64,000 nucleotides of DNA, from assembly GCA_947497945.1 (NCBI GenBank), contig CANMIP010000030.1, forward strand, positions 1 through 64,000. The letters are read 5' to 3'. The notes under the pieces were generated by a model that saw only the letters and a list, made by a program, of their open reading frames with translations, was not told the origin of the DNA and did no database searches. Positions 24,390-33,417 of this stretch are shown one piece after another. Positions within the stretch are counted from its first letter, which is position 1, and every line of letters begins with the position of its first letter. Made by a program: the position numbers and the translations under genes. The DNA comes from an uncultured Tropicimonas sp. GTDB taxonomy: Bacteria; Pseudomonadota; Alphaproteobacteria; Rhodobacterales; Rhodobacteraceae.

Positions 24390-26810
24390 ATGCAAGAGCC
24401 CCTGAGCCAATCCTATCCCGTGCTGCCGCTGCGCGACATCGTGGTGTTCCCACACATGATCGTCCCGCTCTTCGTCGGCCGGGACAAGTCGGTCCGCGCC
24501 CTCGAGGAGGTGATGCAGGACGACAAGCAGATCCTTCTGGCCAGCCAGATCGATCCGGCCGAAGACGATCCCGAATCCGACGGCATCTACCGGGCCGGCG
24601 TGCTTGCCAACGTGCTGCAACTGCTGAAGCTTCCCGACGGCACGGTGAAGGTGCTCGTCGAGGGCATCCGCCGTGTGCGGATCGTCGAATATCTCGAGAA
24701 TGAGGATTTCTTCGAGGCCAATGCGGAATTCCTGTCGGAGATGCCGGGCGACCAGGAGACGGTTGAAGCCCTGATCCGTTCGGTCGGGGACGAGTTCGAA
24801 CGCTATTCGAAGATCAAGAAGAACATCCCCGAAGAGGCGCTGGCCGCAGTAGCCGAATCTCGCGAGGCGGCCAAGTTGGCCGATCTCGTGTCGGGCCATC
24901 TGGGCCTGGAAGTCGCGCAGAAGCAGGAGCTCCTGGAGACGCTCTCGGTCGCCGAGAGGCTGGAGAAGGTCTATGGCCTGATGCAGGGCGAGATGTCGGT
25001 CCTGCAGGTCGAGAAGAAGATCAAGACGCGCGTGAAGTCGCAAATGGAGCGGACGCAGCGCGAGTATTATCTCAACGAGCAGATGAAGGCGATCCAGAAG
25101 GAACTCGGCGACGGCGAAGAGGGTCAGAACGAGATTGCCGAGCTCGAGGCGAAGATCGCCGAAACCAAGCTCAGCAAGGAAGCTCGCGAGAAGGCCGAGG
25201 GCGAGCTGAAAAAGCTCAAGAACATGAGCCCCATGTCGGCCGAAGCCACCGTCGTGCGCAACTATCTCGACTGGATGCTGTCGATCCCCTGGGGCACGAA
25301 ATCCCGGATGAAGAAGGATCTGAACCGGGCCCAGAAGGTGCTCGACGACGACCATTACAGCCTCGAGAAGGTCAAGGAGCGGATTGTCGAGTATCTCGCG
25401 GTGCAGCAGCGCTCCGCAAAGCTCAAAGGGCCGATCCTGTGCCTTGTCGGCCCGCCGGGCGTCGGCAAGACGAGCCTCGGCAAGTCGGTTGCCAATGCCA
25501 CCGGGCGTGAGTTCATCCGTATCAGCCTTGGCGGCGTGCGCGACGAGAGCGAGATCCGTGGCCACCGTCGGACCTATATCGGCTCGATGCCGGGCAAGAT
25601 CATCCAGGCGCTGAAGAAGGCCAAGACCACCAATCCTCTCATCCTGCTCGATGAAATCGACAAGATGGGACAGGATTTCCGTGGCGATCCGTCCAGCGCC
25701 ATGCTCGAAGTGCTCGATCCGGAGCAGAACGCGACCTTTGTCGATCACTACATGGAGGTGGAATACGACCTCTCCAACGTGATGTTCCTGACCACGGCCA
25801 ACAGCTACAACATGCCGGGGCCGCTGCTCGACCGGATGGAGATCATCACGCTGGCCGGCTACACCGAGGACGAGAAGCGCGAAATTGCGCGGCGGCATCT
25901 CATCGCCAAGCAGATGAAAAACCACGGCCTCAAGGCCAAGGAGTTCGATCTGACCGACGAGGCGCTGACCGAGATCATCCGGACCTATACCCGGGAAGCC
26001 GGGGTACGGAACCTGGAGCGCGAGATCGCCAAGCTGGCCCGGAAGTCGATCACGAAGATCGTCAAGAAGGAGGCTGAGTCCGTCACCGTCAAGCCCGAGG
26101 ATCTGGAAGGCTTCCTCGGCGTGAAGCGGTTCCGCTACGGTCTGGCCGAGAAGGAAGACCAGGTGGGCGTCGTGACCGGCCTGGCCTGGACCTCTGTCGG
26201 CGGCGACCTGCTCTCCATCGAGGCGCTCAAGCTGCCCGGCAAGGGTCGGATGAAGACGACCGGCAAGCTGGGCGACGTGATGAAGGAATCGATCGACGCG
26301 GCCAACAGCTTCGTGCGGTCCATCGCGCCGGAGATCGGGGTGAAGCCACCGAATTTCGACCACCTGGACATCCATGTCCACGTGCCGGAAGGGGCGACGC
26401 CGAAAGATGGCCCGTCCGCGGGCGTGGCCATGGTGACGTCCATCGTCTCCGTGCTCACGCGAATTCCGGTGCGAAAGGACATCGCCATGACGGGCGAAGT
26501 GACCCTTCGTGGCAATGTGCTGGCGATTGGCGGCCTCAAGGAGAAGCTTCTCGCGGCGCTTCGGGGCGGTATCAAGACGGTCCTGATCCCGGAAGAGAAC
26601 GAAAAGGATCTCCCCGAGATTCCGGACAATGTGAAAGAAGGCCTTGAGATCATTCCGATGGCCCATGTTCGCGATGTTCTGAAGATCGCCCTGACCGAGG
26701 TGCCGGAACCCATCGAATGGGATGAGGCGGCGGAGGAGGCAGCCCTGGCAGCGGCCAAGGGTTCAAGCTCCTCCGAGGAATCGCTTTCCACGGCTCCGAC
26801 CGCGCATTGA
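24390..26810 (+). CDS. lon: ATP-dependent protease Lon
   Basis: Lon degrades misfolded and regulatory proteins as a soluble hexamer. The 806-aa LonA-type protein has the N-terminal LON substrate-recognition domain ([20 protein letters not shown]), a coiled-coil middle region and an AAA+ module. Walker A is [13 protein letters not shown] near residue 355 and Walker B is [20 protein letters not shown]. The protease domain has the catalytic Ser in [11 protein letters not shown] near residue 676 and Lys in [10 protein letters not shown] near 718. The C-terminal tail is Ala/Ser-rich. It is monocistronic, ending in a strong terminator. The histone-like hup gene that often follows lon is absent here. 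Confidence 0.97.
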   Translation: MQEPLSQSYPVLPLRDIVVFPHMIVPLFVGRDKSVRALEEVMQDDKQILLASQIDPAEDDPESDGIYRAGVLANVLQLLKLPDGTVKVLVEGIRRVRIVEYLENEDFFEANAEFLSEMPGDQETVEALIRSVGDEFERYSKIKKNIPEEALAAVAESREAAKLADLVSGHLGLEVAQKQELLETLSVAERLEKVYGLMQGEMSVLQVEKKIKTRVKSQMERTQREYYLNEQMKAIQKELGDGEEGQNEIAELEAKIAETKLSKEAREKAEGELKKLKNMSPMSAEATVVRNYLDWMLSIPWGTKSRMKKDLNRAQKVLDDDHYSLEKVKERIVEYLAVQQRSAKLKGPILCLVGPPGVGKTSLGKSVANATGREFIRISLGGVRDESEIRGHRRTYIGSMPGKIIQALKKAKTTNPLILLDEIDKMGQDFRGDPSSAMLEVLDPEQNATFVDHYMEVEYDLSNVMFLTTANSYNMPGPLLDRMEIITLAGYTEDEKREIARRHLIAKQMKNHGLKAKEFDLTDEALTEIIRTYTREAGVRNLEREIAKLARKSITKIVKKEAESVTVKPEDLEGFLGVKRFRYGLAEKEDQVGVVTGLAWTSVGGDLLSIEALKLPGKGRMKTTGKLGDVMKESIDAANSFVRSIAPEIGVKPPNFDHLDIHVHVPEGATPKDGPSAGVAMVTSIVSVLTRIPVRKDIAMTGEVTLRGNVLAIGGLKEKLLAALRGGIKTVLIPEENEKDLPEIPDNVKEGLEIIPMAHVRDVLKIALTEVPEPIEWDEAAEEAALAAAKGSSSSEESLSTAPTAH

Positions 26811-26884
26811 TCGATCATGGCAGGTGAACAGACGGACACCTGAAGCGTGATACAGCCCGACAGCAGGGGCGCCAGAAACAAGAG

Positions 26885-26913
26885 CCTGCCGCGAATGTCG
26901 CGGCAGGTTTTTT
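26885..26913 (+). terminator. Rho-independent terminator of lon
   Basis: CCTGCCGCGA (26885-26894), loop ATG, TCGCGGCAGG (26898-26907) and TTTTTT (26908-26913) form a perfect 10-bp stem with a U-run, 75 nt after the lon stop. Confidence 0.93.
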
Positions 26914-27422
26914 GTAATTCGAGCCTGAAACAAGCTTCGACGACTCAGGCGGACTCTGGAATCGTCACCCGGCGGTTCTGGAATGCCATTGTGTTCTCCG
27001 TCTCGGACCTTGCGTGCGGGCCATTTCGGAGGCGCATCAGGACCGGCTCGGCCTGACGACACTCGTTCTTTCGGACGTGCAACCAAAGCGCCCGAGACGG
27101 AGCAATCCACCGTCAGAAAGCCGCGGTGCGGCCGGTTGACAAGCCTTTTGAGAAACTCCCGCGCGGTTTGCGCGCGCCCCTGCGACCTGCAACCGAGCCC
27201 ATATCCGGGCGCGCACTGGATCAGTTTCGATCACGATGCAACGCATCGCTGGTAGAAAACATACTTCGCATGGCGGCGCGTCGTCGATGCTGCGGATGCC
27301 AAAGTTCGCTCGGCAAAGCCATGGCATATGTTCCCCCTCGAAGGAGGAAACAAGGCAATCATCGATTAGCGCTACAGAGCCCCTTGCAGGCGCGGCCTCG
27401 GAACGGTAATAGGCGCTTCACC
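26914..27422. other. Gene-free stretch between lon terminator and tRNA-Val
   Basis: No convincing gene is visible over about 510 bp. A 14-codon minus-strand frame (26945-26989) has a GGAG-like site but no further support. The last 100 bp should contain the tRNA promoter. CCTCGAAGGAGG near 27336 is a small palindrome with a Shine-Dalgarno-like arm that no frame uses. Confidence 0.5.
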
Positions 27423-27497
27423 GGGTGATTAGCTCAGTGGTAGAGCGCTTCGTTCACATCGAAGATGTCGGGGGTTCAAATCCCTCATCACCCACCA
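27423..27497 (+). tRNA. tRNA-Val (anticodon CAC)
   Basis: A complete cloverleaf of 75 nt including encoded CCA: acceptor GGGTGAT/ATCACCC, D-arm with AGCTCAGTGGTAGAG, anticodon stem CTTCG/CGAAG enclosing TTCACAT (anticodon CAC at 27455-27457), T-arm GGGGGTTCAAATCCCTC and discriminator A. It reads GUG codons. No flanking direct repeat of the 3' end was seen, so there is no sign of an integrated element here. Confidence 0.96.
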
Positions 27498-27641
27498 TTC
27501 ACCTCTCCCACACGCCTGCGGTTCCACCCCTTTTCCCTTTCGGAACGGCGATAGCCGGAAATTGGCTCCTTGCTGACTTTCGCCAGGACTCGCTCCGGAG
27601 CTTACCCAAGCAGCGACAAGACCACTCTGCTCCGGGGCTCT

Positions 27642-29216
27642 TCAGGCGCTCGCGATCACTGCGTCTGAAAGATCGCCCAGGTCTCGCCCGTCAAGCCGCC
27701 CGGAGCGGAGCAACTCCGCAATCCGTTCTCCCGGTAGCGGACGCTCGAAAAGAAAACCTTGTCCAAGATCGCAATTGAGATTGGCCAGCATCTTGTAGGT
27801 GTCCTCGGTCTCGATGCCCTCCGCCGTCACACTCAGCTCAAGTGATTCCGCGAGCGAAATGATCCCGGCAACGATCTTGGCTTTCTGGGCATCCTCGGTG
27901 ACCTGGGTCACGAAACTCCGGTCAATCTTGAGTTTGTCAAAGGGCAGCCGGGAGAGCGTTGCCAGACTGGAAAAACCGGTGCCGAAATCATCAAGCGAAA
28001 TCCGGATGCCCAGCCATCTCAACCGCTCGATCGTTTCGCGCGCATAGTCGAGATCCTCGATGACCGCGGTCTCCGTGATCTCGATCTCCAGTCGCTCTGG
28101 CGGGAAAGCTGTTTCGCGCAGCACCGAAGAGATCGTCTCCGCCAACTCGCTGTCTCGGAACTGACGCGGCGACAGATTGAACGAAATCGACAGATGCGCC
28201 GGCCAGACCTTGGCTTGCTCACAAGCCTGGCGCAAGACGAGCCAGCTTATGGCGTTGATCTGGCCAGTGTCCTCGGCAAGCGCAATGAAACGTGTCGGCG
28301 GGATCTGACCAAGTTTTTCGTGGTGCCATCGCGCAAGGACTTCGAACCCGACCAGACGCCGATTGCCAATGTCCACGATTGGCTGGAAAAAGGGAACGAT
28401 CTGCTCCGCCTCGATTGCTTCGGTCAGCTCGACTTCAAGCTCCGCGGCTTCCCGAAGCTTCTCTCCCAGATCGTCGTCAAAGAAATTCAGCCGCCCTCGG
28501 CCCTCGCGCTTGGCCCGGTACATCGCCTGATCCGCGTGCCGAAAGAGCTGATCTTCATTCAACCCTTCGCTCCAGACCGCGATCCCGATACTCGTACCGA
28601 CGGCCAATTCGCCCTCGCCGACAGGAAACTTGATTTCCATCGCCGACATAATCCGGCGAGCGAGCCCGATCGCCTCGTCCAGCCCGTCATTCTCCCGGAC
28701 AACAATGGCAAACTCGTCGCCTCCGAGACGCACCGGAACCTGGTCGGTCTTGCATACGTTTTTCAGTCGACTCGCGACGTCCTGAAGAATGCGGTCGCCG
28801 ACATCATGCCCTCGCAGGTCATTGATCGGTTTGAAGCGGTCAAGATCCAGCAGGACGATTGCCAGCGAGCCACCCGTCTGCCGCGAAGCCTGGATGAATT
28901 TACGTACCACCTCGGCCATCACTCGACGATTGTTCAACCCTGTCAGCGCGTCGTGGCGCGAGATATGCTTGGCGCGCTCCTCGGCCGCGCCGCGAGCTTT
29001 GAGGCTCCGCGTCAGGCGTCGGTTCCTTTCGTACAGAAGCGCCGGCAGGATGCATCCGAGTATCATGAGAAAGCTGAAGACCTCGTCGAGATCCCAGTCC
29101 TCATGCTCCCGGCTAAACTCGTGGAGGCCCTCGAAAAGCTCGATCTCCGCAGCGACAAGCCAGATGCAGCCCAGAAAAGCCGGCCAAACAAGAATCCGCA
29201 GCACCCAAGGCGTCAC
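27642..29216 (-). CDS. Membrane-anchored GGDEF-EAL cyclic-di-GMP signalling protein
   Basis: This 524-aa protein has two N-terminal membrane helices (about residues 5-23 and 46-62) with a short periplasmic loop. A GGDEF domain (about 85-245) has an intact LGGDEFAIVV active site, and an EAL domain (about 262-510) follows. The EAL signature is EVLAR, which fits ExLxR. The metal and catalytic residues in SFNLSPRQF, ITETAVIED, LDDFGTGFSSL, KIDRSFV and AEGIETED are present, so both diguanylate cyclase and phosphodiesterase activities look possible. The start is GTG at 29216 with GGAGA upstream. No sensory domain is recognised in the short loop. Confidence 0.92.
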   Translation of the reverse strand: MTPWVLRILVWPAFLGCIWLVAAEIELFEGLHEFSREHEDWDLDEVFSFLMILGCILPALLYERNRRLTRSLKARGAAEERAKHISRHDALTGLNNRRVMAEVVRKFIQASRQTGGSLAIVLLDLDRFKPINDLRGHDVGDRILQDVASRLKNVCKTDQVPVRLGGDEFAIVVRENDGLDEAIGLARRIMSAMEIKFPVGEGELAVGTSIGIAVWSEGLNEDQLFRHADQAMYRAKREGRGRLNFFDDDLGEKLREAAELEVELTEAIEAEQIVPFFQPIVDIGNRRLVGFEVLARWHHEKLGQIPPTRFIALAEDTGQINAISWLVLRQACEQAKVWPAHLSISFNLSPRQFRDSELAETISSVLRETAFPPERLEIEITETAVIEDLDYARETIERLRWLGIRISLDDFGTGFSSLATLSRLPFDKLKIDRSFVTQVTEDAQKAKIVAGIISLAESLELSVTAEGIETEDTYKMLANLNCDLGQGFLFERPLPGERIAELLRSGRLDGRDLGDLSDAVIASA

Positions 29217-29415
29217 AATCCGATCTCCGAGATGTCATTCACCCCGACCTTGAGCAGCAAAACCTAACCAAAAGGCTAATTTTCTTGGGGAATTTGCCAA
29301 GAATTCCGCAGAGACCCTCGAGATGCCCCGCAAACGGACCGGGGCAAGCCTCTGGACCCAGCCCCATCCTTTCCTTATATAAACTCTCGACATTCTTATC
29401 AGAACCGGGCACCCG

Positions 29416-29775
29416 ATGAACTCCGACACACCCATGGAGGGCGAACCGCTTATCCGTCCCTCCTCCACCGAACACCCGCTTCACGACAGCATTGTCGAGG
29501 CCTGCCGCACGGTTTTCGACCCCGAGATCCCGGTCAATATCTATGATCTTGGCCTGATCTATACCATTGCGATCAATGAAGAATCCGAAGTCCGGGTCAT
29601 CATGACACTGACCGCTCCGGGCTGCCCTGTCGCCGGCGACATGCCGGGATGGGTCGCCGAGGCGATCGAGCCTCTGGCGGGCGTCAAGCAGGTGGATGTC
29701 GAGCTGACCTGGGAGCCGCCCTGGGGCATGGAGATGATGTCCGACGAAGCCCGGCTCGAACTGGGTTTCATGTGA
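29416..29775 (+). CDS. SufT/DUF59 Fe-S cluster assembly protein
   Basis: The 119-aa protein has a single DUF59 (MIP18-like) domain: the FDPEIPVNIYDLGLIY motif near residue 34 and the conserved cysteine in TLTAPGCPVAGDMP near residue 75. SufT proteins support Fe-S cluster maturation. The next gene, 61 nt downstream, is an A-type Fe-S carrier, so the pair probably works together. In Rhodobacterales these are often the tail of the suf operon, but here the upstream neighbour is a divergent signalling protein. The start at 29416 is the only one consistent with family length. Confidence 0.88.
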   Translation: MNSDTPMEGEPLIRPSSTEHPLHDSIVEACRTVFDPEIPVNIYDLGLIYTIAINEESEVRVIMTLTAPGCPVAGDMPGWVAEAIEPLAGVKQVDVELTWEPPWGMEMMSDEARLELGFM

Positions 29776-29836
29776 CATCTTGAGCGCGCGCCCCCGCGTC
29801 CCTAGGTTAACAGTGCACAGGACAAGGACCACGGAA

Positions 29837-30205
29837 ATGTTCTCCATTCCCGGCAAACAGGCCGTCACGCTGACGCCCCGCGCCGCCGCGCATATTGTCA
29901 AGCTGATGGCCCGCGAAGGCCATCAGGGGCTCAAGCTTGGCGTGAAAAAGGGCGGTTGCGCGGGTATGGAATACACGCTCGATTTCTCCGACCAGATCGA
30001 CCCGCATGACGAGGTCATCGAGCAGGACGGCGCGCGGGTGATGATCGCGCCGATGGCGCAGATGTTCCTCTTCGGAACCGAGATCGACTACGAGACCTCG
30101 CTGCTCGAAGCGGGCTTCAAGTTCCGCAATCCGAATGTCTCCGAAGCCTGTGGCTGCGGGGAATCGATCAAGTTCGACGAGAGCCTCGGCGCGCCGGAGA
30201 CCTGA
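29837..30205 (+). CDS. sufA: A-type iron-sulfur cluster carrier (SufA/IscA/HesB family)
   Basis: This 122-aa HesB-fold protein has the three cluster-binding cysteines: one in KKGGCAGMEY near residue 41 and two in EACGCGES near residue 109. It accepts or delivers Fe-S clusters in the cytoplasm. The ATG at 29837 with an upstream GGA fits the family; an extension to 29780 is unlikely. The gene follows the SufT-type protein and probably shares its transcript. SufA versus IscA cannot be separated by sequence alone, and the symbol reflects the SufT linkage. Its 3' end overlaps a minus-strand frame. Confidence 0.88.
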   Translation: MFSIPGKQAVTLTPRAAAHIVKLMAREGHQGLKLGVKKGGCAGMEYTLDFSDQIDPHDEVIEQDGARVMIAPMAQMFLFGTEIDYETSLLEAGFKFRNPNVSEACGCGESIKFDESLGAPET

Positions 30206-30435
30206 GCCCTGCGCCGTCCGAACAGCACTGCGCGCAGCCGCAAGCGCGCACGACGCCGTTCCCATTTCTTCCGACTCCGAATCCGCGCCTGGATCAACTC
30301 GGCCTCGCTGCGGCACGTTTCGCTCAGGTAGTTGAGGTTTTCGTCGAGTTCCTCGAAGCGCGCCAGCCTGATCCTGCGGCCGCCGATCAACGCGCGAAGA
30401 TTGCCGTCGCAATTGTGCAAGGGGGAATGTGCCAT
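30088..30435 (-). CDS. Hypothetical basic protein, antisense-overlapping sufA
   Basis: A 115-aa frame beginning MAHSPLHNCDGNLRALIGGR and rich in Arg (RSRKKWERRRARLRLRAVLFGRRR). The ATG at 30435 has an AAAGG site 6 nt upstream, better than the ATG at 30450. The middle looks protein-like: FEELDENLNYLSETCRSEAELIQ could be a helix. The last 118 bp overlap the sufA coding sequence on the other strand. Function is unknown. It is divergent from the LysR-type gene across a shared inverted repeat, which supports it being expressed, but the C-terminal third may be an artefact. Confidence 0.42.
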   Translation of the reverse strand: MAHSPLHNCDGNLRALIGGRRIRLARFEELDENLNYLSETCRSEAELIQARIRSRKKWERRRARLRLRAVLFGRRRAQVSGAPRLSSNLIDSPQPQASETFGLRNLKPASSSEVS

Positions 30436-30443
30436 GGGACACC

Positions 30444-30533
30444 TTTTCATTTTTGAGAAGCACGCCTAGGCTAGCCCGCAGAAACAGGCAATATCAGCCG
30501 CTATTCCCGCAATTCGGCTTTCAAAAATGAAAA
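30444..30533. promoter_or_regulatory. Mirror-image 13-bp repeat over the divergent LysR promoter
   Basis: TTTTCATTTTTGA (30444-30456) and its exact reverse complement TCAAAAATGAAAA (30521-30533) flank a 64-bp spacer. The right arm contains the LysR-gene ATG and the left arm the mirrored ATG of the opposite frame. A perfect repeat this AT-rich in GC-rich DNA suggests an operator pair or duplicated start region. Confidence 0.55.
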
Positions 30534-31375
30534 CAGAACTCCCGCTGGACGACCTCGCCCTCTTCCTGAAAGTGGCCGAAAGCGGCTCGCTCTCGGCGGC
30601 GGCCGCGCAGAGTGACGTCAGTGTTCCGACAATGGGCCGCAAGATGAGCCGCCTTGAGACCACGCTCGGACGCCGGCTGTTTCAACGCGGACCGAACGGC
30701 TACGCGCTCACCAGTGACGGCCGTGACCTGGCCGAACAGGCGCTGCCGCTGAAATCGGCGGCCGTCCGGATCGATCGCTGGCGGGAGAAGGGCAACAGCG
30801 TGGCGCGCGTGCGGATCACGGCCGGTGTCTGGACCTCGCGCTTCATTGCCCGCAACATCCGCCGCATCTGGTCGGAGGACGCCAACTGGGTGCCGGACCT
30901 GCTCGCCTCCAACTTGCCCGTAGACCTTGCCCGGCGCCAGGCGGATATCGGCATCCGCAACAAGCGCCCCACGCATGAATGGCTCGCAGGCCGCCGCACC
31001 AGCCGGATCGAGAGCGCCGAATATGGCCTGTCGGAGCAGGTGACGGGCTTCATTGCGCTGCCGCATGATGACCCCTCGACCCCCTCCGCGCGCTGGATTC
31101 GCGACAACCGCGCCGACCGGATCGTCATGCTCGCAAGCGACACGCGGCTGGCGATCGACCTGGCCTATGAAGGCATCGGCCGGGTCGTCCTCCCCTGTTT
31201 CGCCGGCGATGCCGAGCCGCGTCTCAAGCGCCTCTCGCCACCGATCGAGGGTCTGGGCCATGACCAGTGGCTTGTGGCGCATCACGATGCCCGGCACGAT
31301 CCGCCGGTCCGGGCCGCGCTCGACGCGCTGGCCAGCCTGTTCACCGACAGCTCGCTGCGGGCGGACACGCTCTGA
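30527..31375 (+). CDS. LysR-family transcriptional regulator
   Basis: This 282-aa protein has an N-terminal winged HTH (LALFLKVAESGSLSAAAAQSDVSVPTMGRKMSRLETTLGRRLFQR), the LysR pattern, read here in pieces. It also has a periplasmic-binding-like effector domain, where the usual LPPLLARF-type strand is replaced by ARNIRRIWSEDANWVPDLLASNLPVDLARRQADIGIRNKR. The regulated gene is probably the divergent hypothetical gene or its own. The start at 30527 lies inside an inverted repeat arm. tpiA follows about 105 bp downstream with its own ribosome-binding site. The effector is unknown. Confidence 0.88.
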   Translation: MKTELPLDDLALFLKVAESGSLSAAAAQSDVSVPTMGRKMSRLETTLGRRLFQRGPNGYALTSDGRDLAEQALPLKSAAVRIDRWREKGNSVARVRITAGVWTSRFIARNIRRIWSEDANWVPDLLASNLPVDLARRQADIGIRNKRPTHEWLAGRRTSRIESAEYGLSEQVTGFIALPHDDPSTPSARWIRDNRADRIVMLASDTRLAIDLAYEGIGRVVLPCFAGDAEPRLKRLSPPIEGLGHDQWLVAHHDARHDPPVRAALDALASLFTDSSLRADTL

Positions 31376-31480
31376 TCCAGGCCCAAAGGCATCAATCGGC
31401 CGCAACCCGCGCCCCTTGACGCGCCAGACCAGCGGCGTCAATCAGGCGCCAACCCGAATGCCCAATTGGAGGTATACCCC

Positions 31481-32230
31481 ATGGCGCAGAAACTTGCCGC
31501 CGGCAACTGGAAGATGAATGGCACCGAGGCCGCCCTGGCCGAGATCGACGCGATGCTCGCCGCCTATCCCGATCCGGGCTGCGGCGTTCTGATCTGCCCG
31601 CCCGCAACCCTGCTCGAGCGCATGAGCAAGCGCATCGGCACAGGCTCGATCGCCACCGGGTCGCAGGACTGCCACATGAACGAGAAAGGCGCCCATACCG
31701 GCGACATCTCCGCCGAGATGATCAAGGATGCCGGTGGTGCCTATGCGATCGTCGGCCACTCCGAGCGCCGCACCGACCATGGCGAGACCAACGAGATCGT
31801 CAACGCCAAGGCCTCTGCCGCCATCGGCGCCGGCCTCGTGGCCGTTGTCTGCATCGGCGAGACGCTGGAGCAGCGCGAAGCCGGCGAGACGCTGGCCCTC
31901 GTGAGCGACCAACTGGCCGGCTCGATCCCGGACAGCGCCACCGGCGAGAACCTCGTCGTCGCCTATGAGCCGGTCTGGGCGATCGGCACCGGCCTGATCC
32001 CGACCATGGAACAGATCATCGAGGTCCATGACTTCATGCGCGCCCGCCTCGTCGAGCGTTTTGGCGCCGAGATCGGCAATGCCGTGTCGCTCCTCTACGG
32101 TGGCTCGGTGAAGCCCTCCAACGCCTCCGAGATCTTTGCCGTCGAGAACGTCAACGGCGCGCTCGTCGGCGGTGCCTCCCTGAAGGCCGCCGATTTCGGC
32201 GCCATCATCGACGCGCTGCAGAACGCCTGA
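31481..32230 (+). CDS. tpiA: Triosephosphate isomerase
   Basis: TpiA interconverts glyceraldehyde-3-phosphate and dihydroxyacetone phosphate. The 249-aa protein has the active-site Lys in AAGNWKMNG (residue 11), His in AIVGHSERR near 92 and Glu in AYEPVWAIGTG near 162. The phosphate-binding YGGSVKPSNA loop is near 206. The ATG at 31481 has a GGAGG site; the ORF extends five codons further up without reason. Length is normal. It follows a LysR-type regulator gene but housekeeping expression is expected. A stem-loop follows the stop. Confidence 0.96.
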   Translation: MAQKLAAGNWKMNGTEAALAEIDAMLAAYPDPGCGVLICPPATLLERMSKRIGTGSIATGSQDCHMNEKGAHTGDISAEMIKDAGGAYAIVGHSERRTDHGETNEIVNAKASAAIGAGLVAVVCIGETLEQREAGETLALVSDQLAGSIPDSATGENLVVAYEPVWAIGTGLIPTMEQIIEVHDFMRARLVERFGAEIGNAVSLLYGGSVKPSNASEIFAVENVNGALVGGASLKAADFGAIIDALQNA

Positions 32231-32240
32231 TCCAGGCGCG

Positions 32241-32271
32241 GCGGCTTCGGGACATCACGGCTCGAAGCCGC
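32241..32271 (+). terminator. Stem-loop after tpiA
   Basis: GCGGCTTCG (32241-32249) pairs with CGAAGCCGC (32263-32271), a perfect 9-bp stem with a 13-nt loop, 10 nt after the tpiA stop. No U-tract follows. The remaining gap up to 32531 (about 260 bp) shows no other feature. Confidence 0.5.
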
Positions 32272-32531
32272 CCAACAGGCCACGCGAATGGCAGCACCCG
32301 TTGCCGCTCGCCCCGGCCGACAGGGCACCGGCTTCCGGCCCGGGACCAGCGGGCAAGGTCCCCCCTTGTGCCGGTTCCGACACGGTCCCTCCCCGCAAGC
32401 CGCCCATCAACGGCGCGACGACCGGCTGTGAAGAACCCCGAGCGGACGCTCCGTGTCCCAGACGCGTCACCTTTCCCGCATCCCGGGAACTCAACTTTCG
32501 CGCTTGCCGGAAAAGCACAGTGCGGACATAA

Positions 32532-33293
32532 ATGTGCTCCATGAAGTCAGTCATCGAAACCGCCAGGGGCCTCTCAGCCTACGCGACGTTGTTTCTCGGC
32601 ATCCCCTTCGCCAACGCCCGGGTCACAGTTGGGTCCAGCAGCAAGCAGGACGCGCGCGCGATCTATGTCCGCAAATGTCAACGGTTTCTCGACACCTGCC
32701 GCATCAAGGTAGAACTGGAAGGGGCACCGCCACCGTCGGGCCGCGGTTGCGTGATGTGCCACAACGAGTCCTCCTTTCCCGATCTGATGGCGTATATGGT
32801 GGGCGTTCTTGGCCATGCCGACCGGGTCACCGCCGCAGATCTGTACAAGTACCTCCCGTTTGCACGCGCGGCCTTCGCCCGGATTGATTTCGAGATGGTT
32901 CAGCGGGGAAACCGCGCCGCCACCGACAAGCTGATCGGCAAGGTGATCGAACGCATCCACGAAGGTGAGCGTGTCGCCTGGGCCGGAGAGGGCGGCCTTT
33001 CAGGCATCGACGGGATACGACGTTTCAAGGTTGGCGCCAGCCTGATTGCCATCCGCGCAGGTGTGCCGGTTGTGCCGATTGCCATTCATGGCGGTCATCA
33101 CACGATGCCACTGAAATCGGTTCGCGCCCGCCCGGGCACAATTCGGATTCGCTTTGGAAACCCGATCCCCACCACGGGCTTGAATGAGGAAGATGCCCGC
33201 GGCTTTGCCGATCGTCTCCAGACGTGTTTGTCGGCCATGTATTCGGAACTCGGGAAACAGGCATCCACATGCGTTCCTGGACCTGGTGACTAG
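32532..33293 (+). CDS. PlsC-like acyltransferase with atypical NESS active-site motif
   Basis: This protein of about 250 aa resembles 1-acylglycerol-3-phosphate acyltransferases in its second half: EGGLSGIDGIRRFKVGA corresponds to the EGTRS...FKxGA acceptor/phosphate motif, followed by LIAIRAGVPVVPIAIHGG. At the usual catalytic NHxxxxD position it reads MCHNESSFPD, placing Asn-Glu where His-x is expected, with the nearest His one position early (H-x6-D instead of H-x4-D). The typical membrane helices are also weak. It may be a divergent acyltransferase or a non-catalytic homolog. Starts at 32532 and 32541 are both possible, and neither has a strong ribosome-binding site. Confidence 0.7.
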   Translation: MCSMKSVIETARGLSAYATLFLGIPFANARVTVGSSSKQDARAIYVRKCQRFLDTCRIKVELEGAPPPSGRGCVMCHNESSFPDLMAYMVGVLGHADRVTAADLYKYLPFARAAFARIDFEMVQRGNRAATDKLIGKVIERIHEGERVAWAGEGGLSGIDGIRRFKVGASLIAIRAGVPVVPIAIHGGHHTMPLKSVRARPGTIRIRFGNPIPTTGLNEEDARGFADRLQTCLSAMYSELGKQASTCVPGPGD

Positions 33294-33417
33294 ATCGCGG
33301 ACCAGGCCGGGCAATGATTGGCTTCTGCGTCCGCTGACCTGACCTGACCTGCGAAGGACCATCGCCGAATGCCCTGTCCGCTTCCGCAATGTCGGCCGCC
33401 CGCTGCGCAAGCCGGCC

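Noticed and set aside
26945-26989. 14-codon minus-strand frame with a GGAG-like ribosome-binding site
   Set aside because: Too short and without conservation evidence; not listed as a gene.
27423-27497. tRNA-Val as attachment site of an integrated element
   Set aside because: No integrase gene or repeat of the tRNA 3' end is found in the window.
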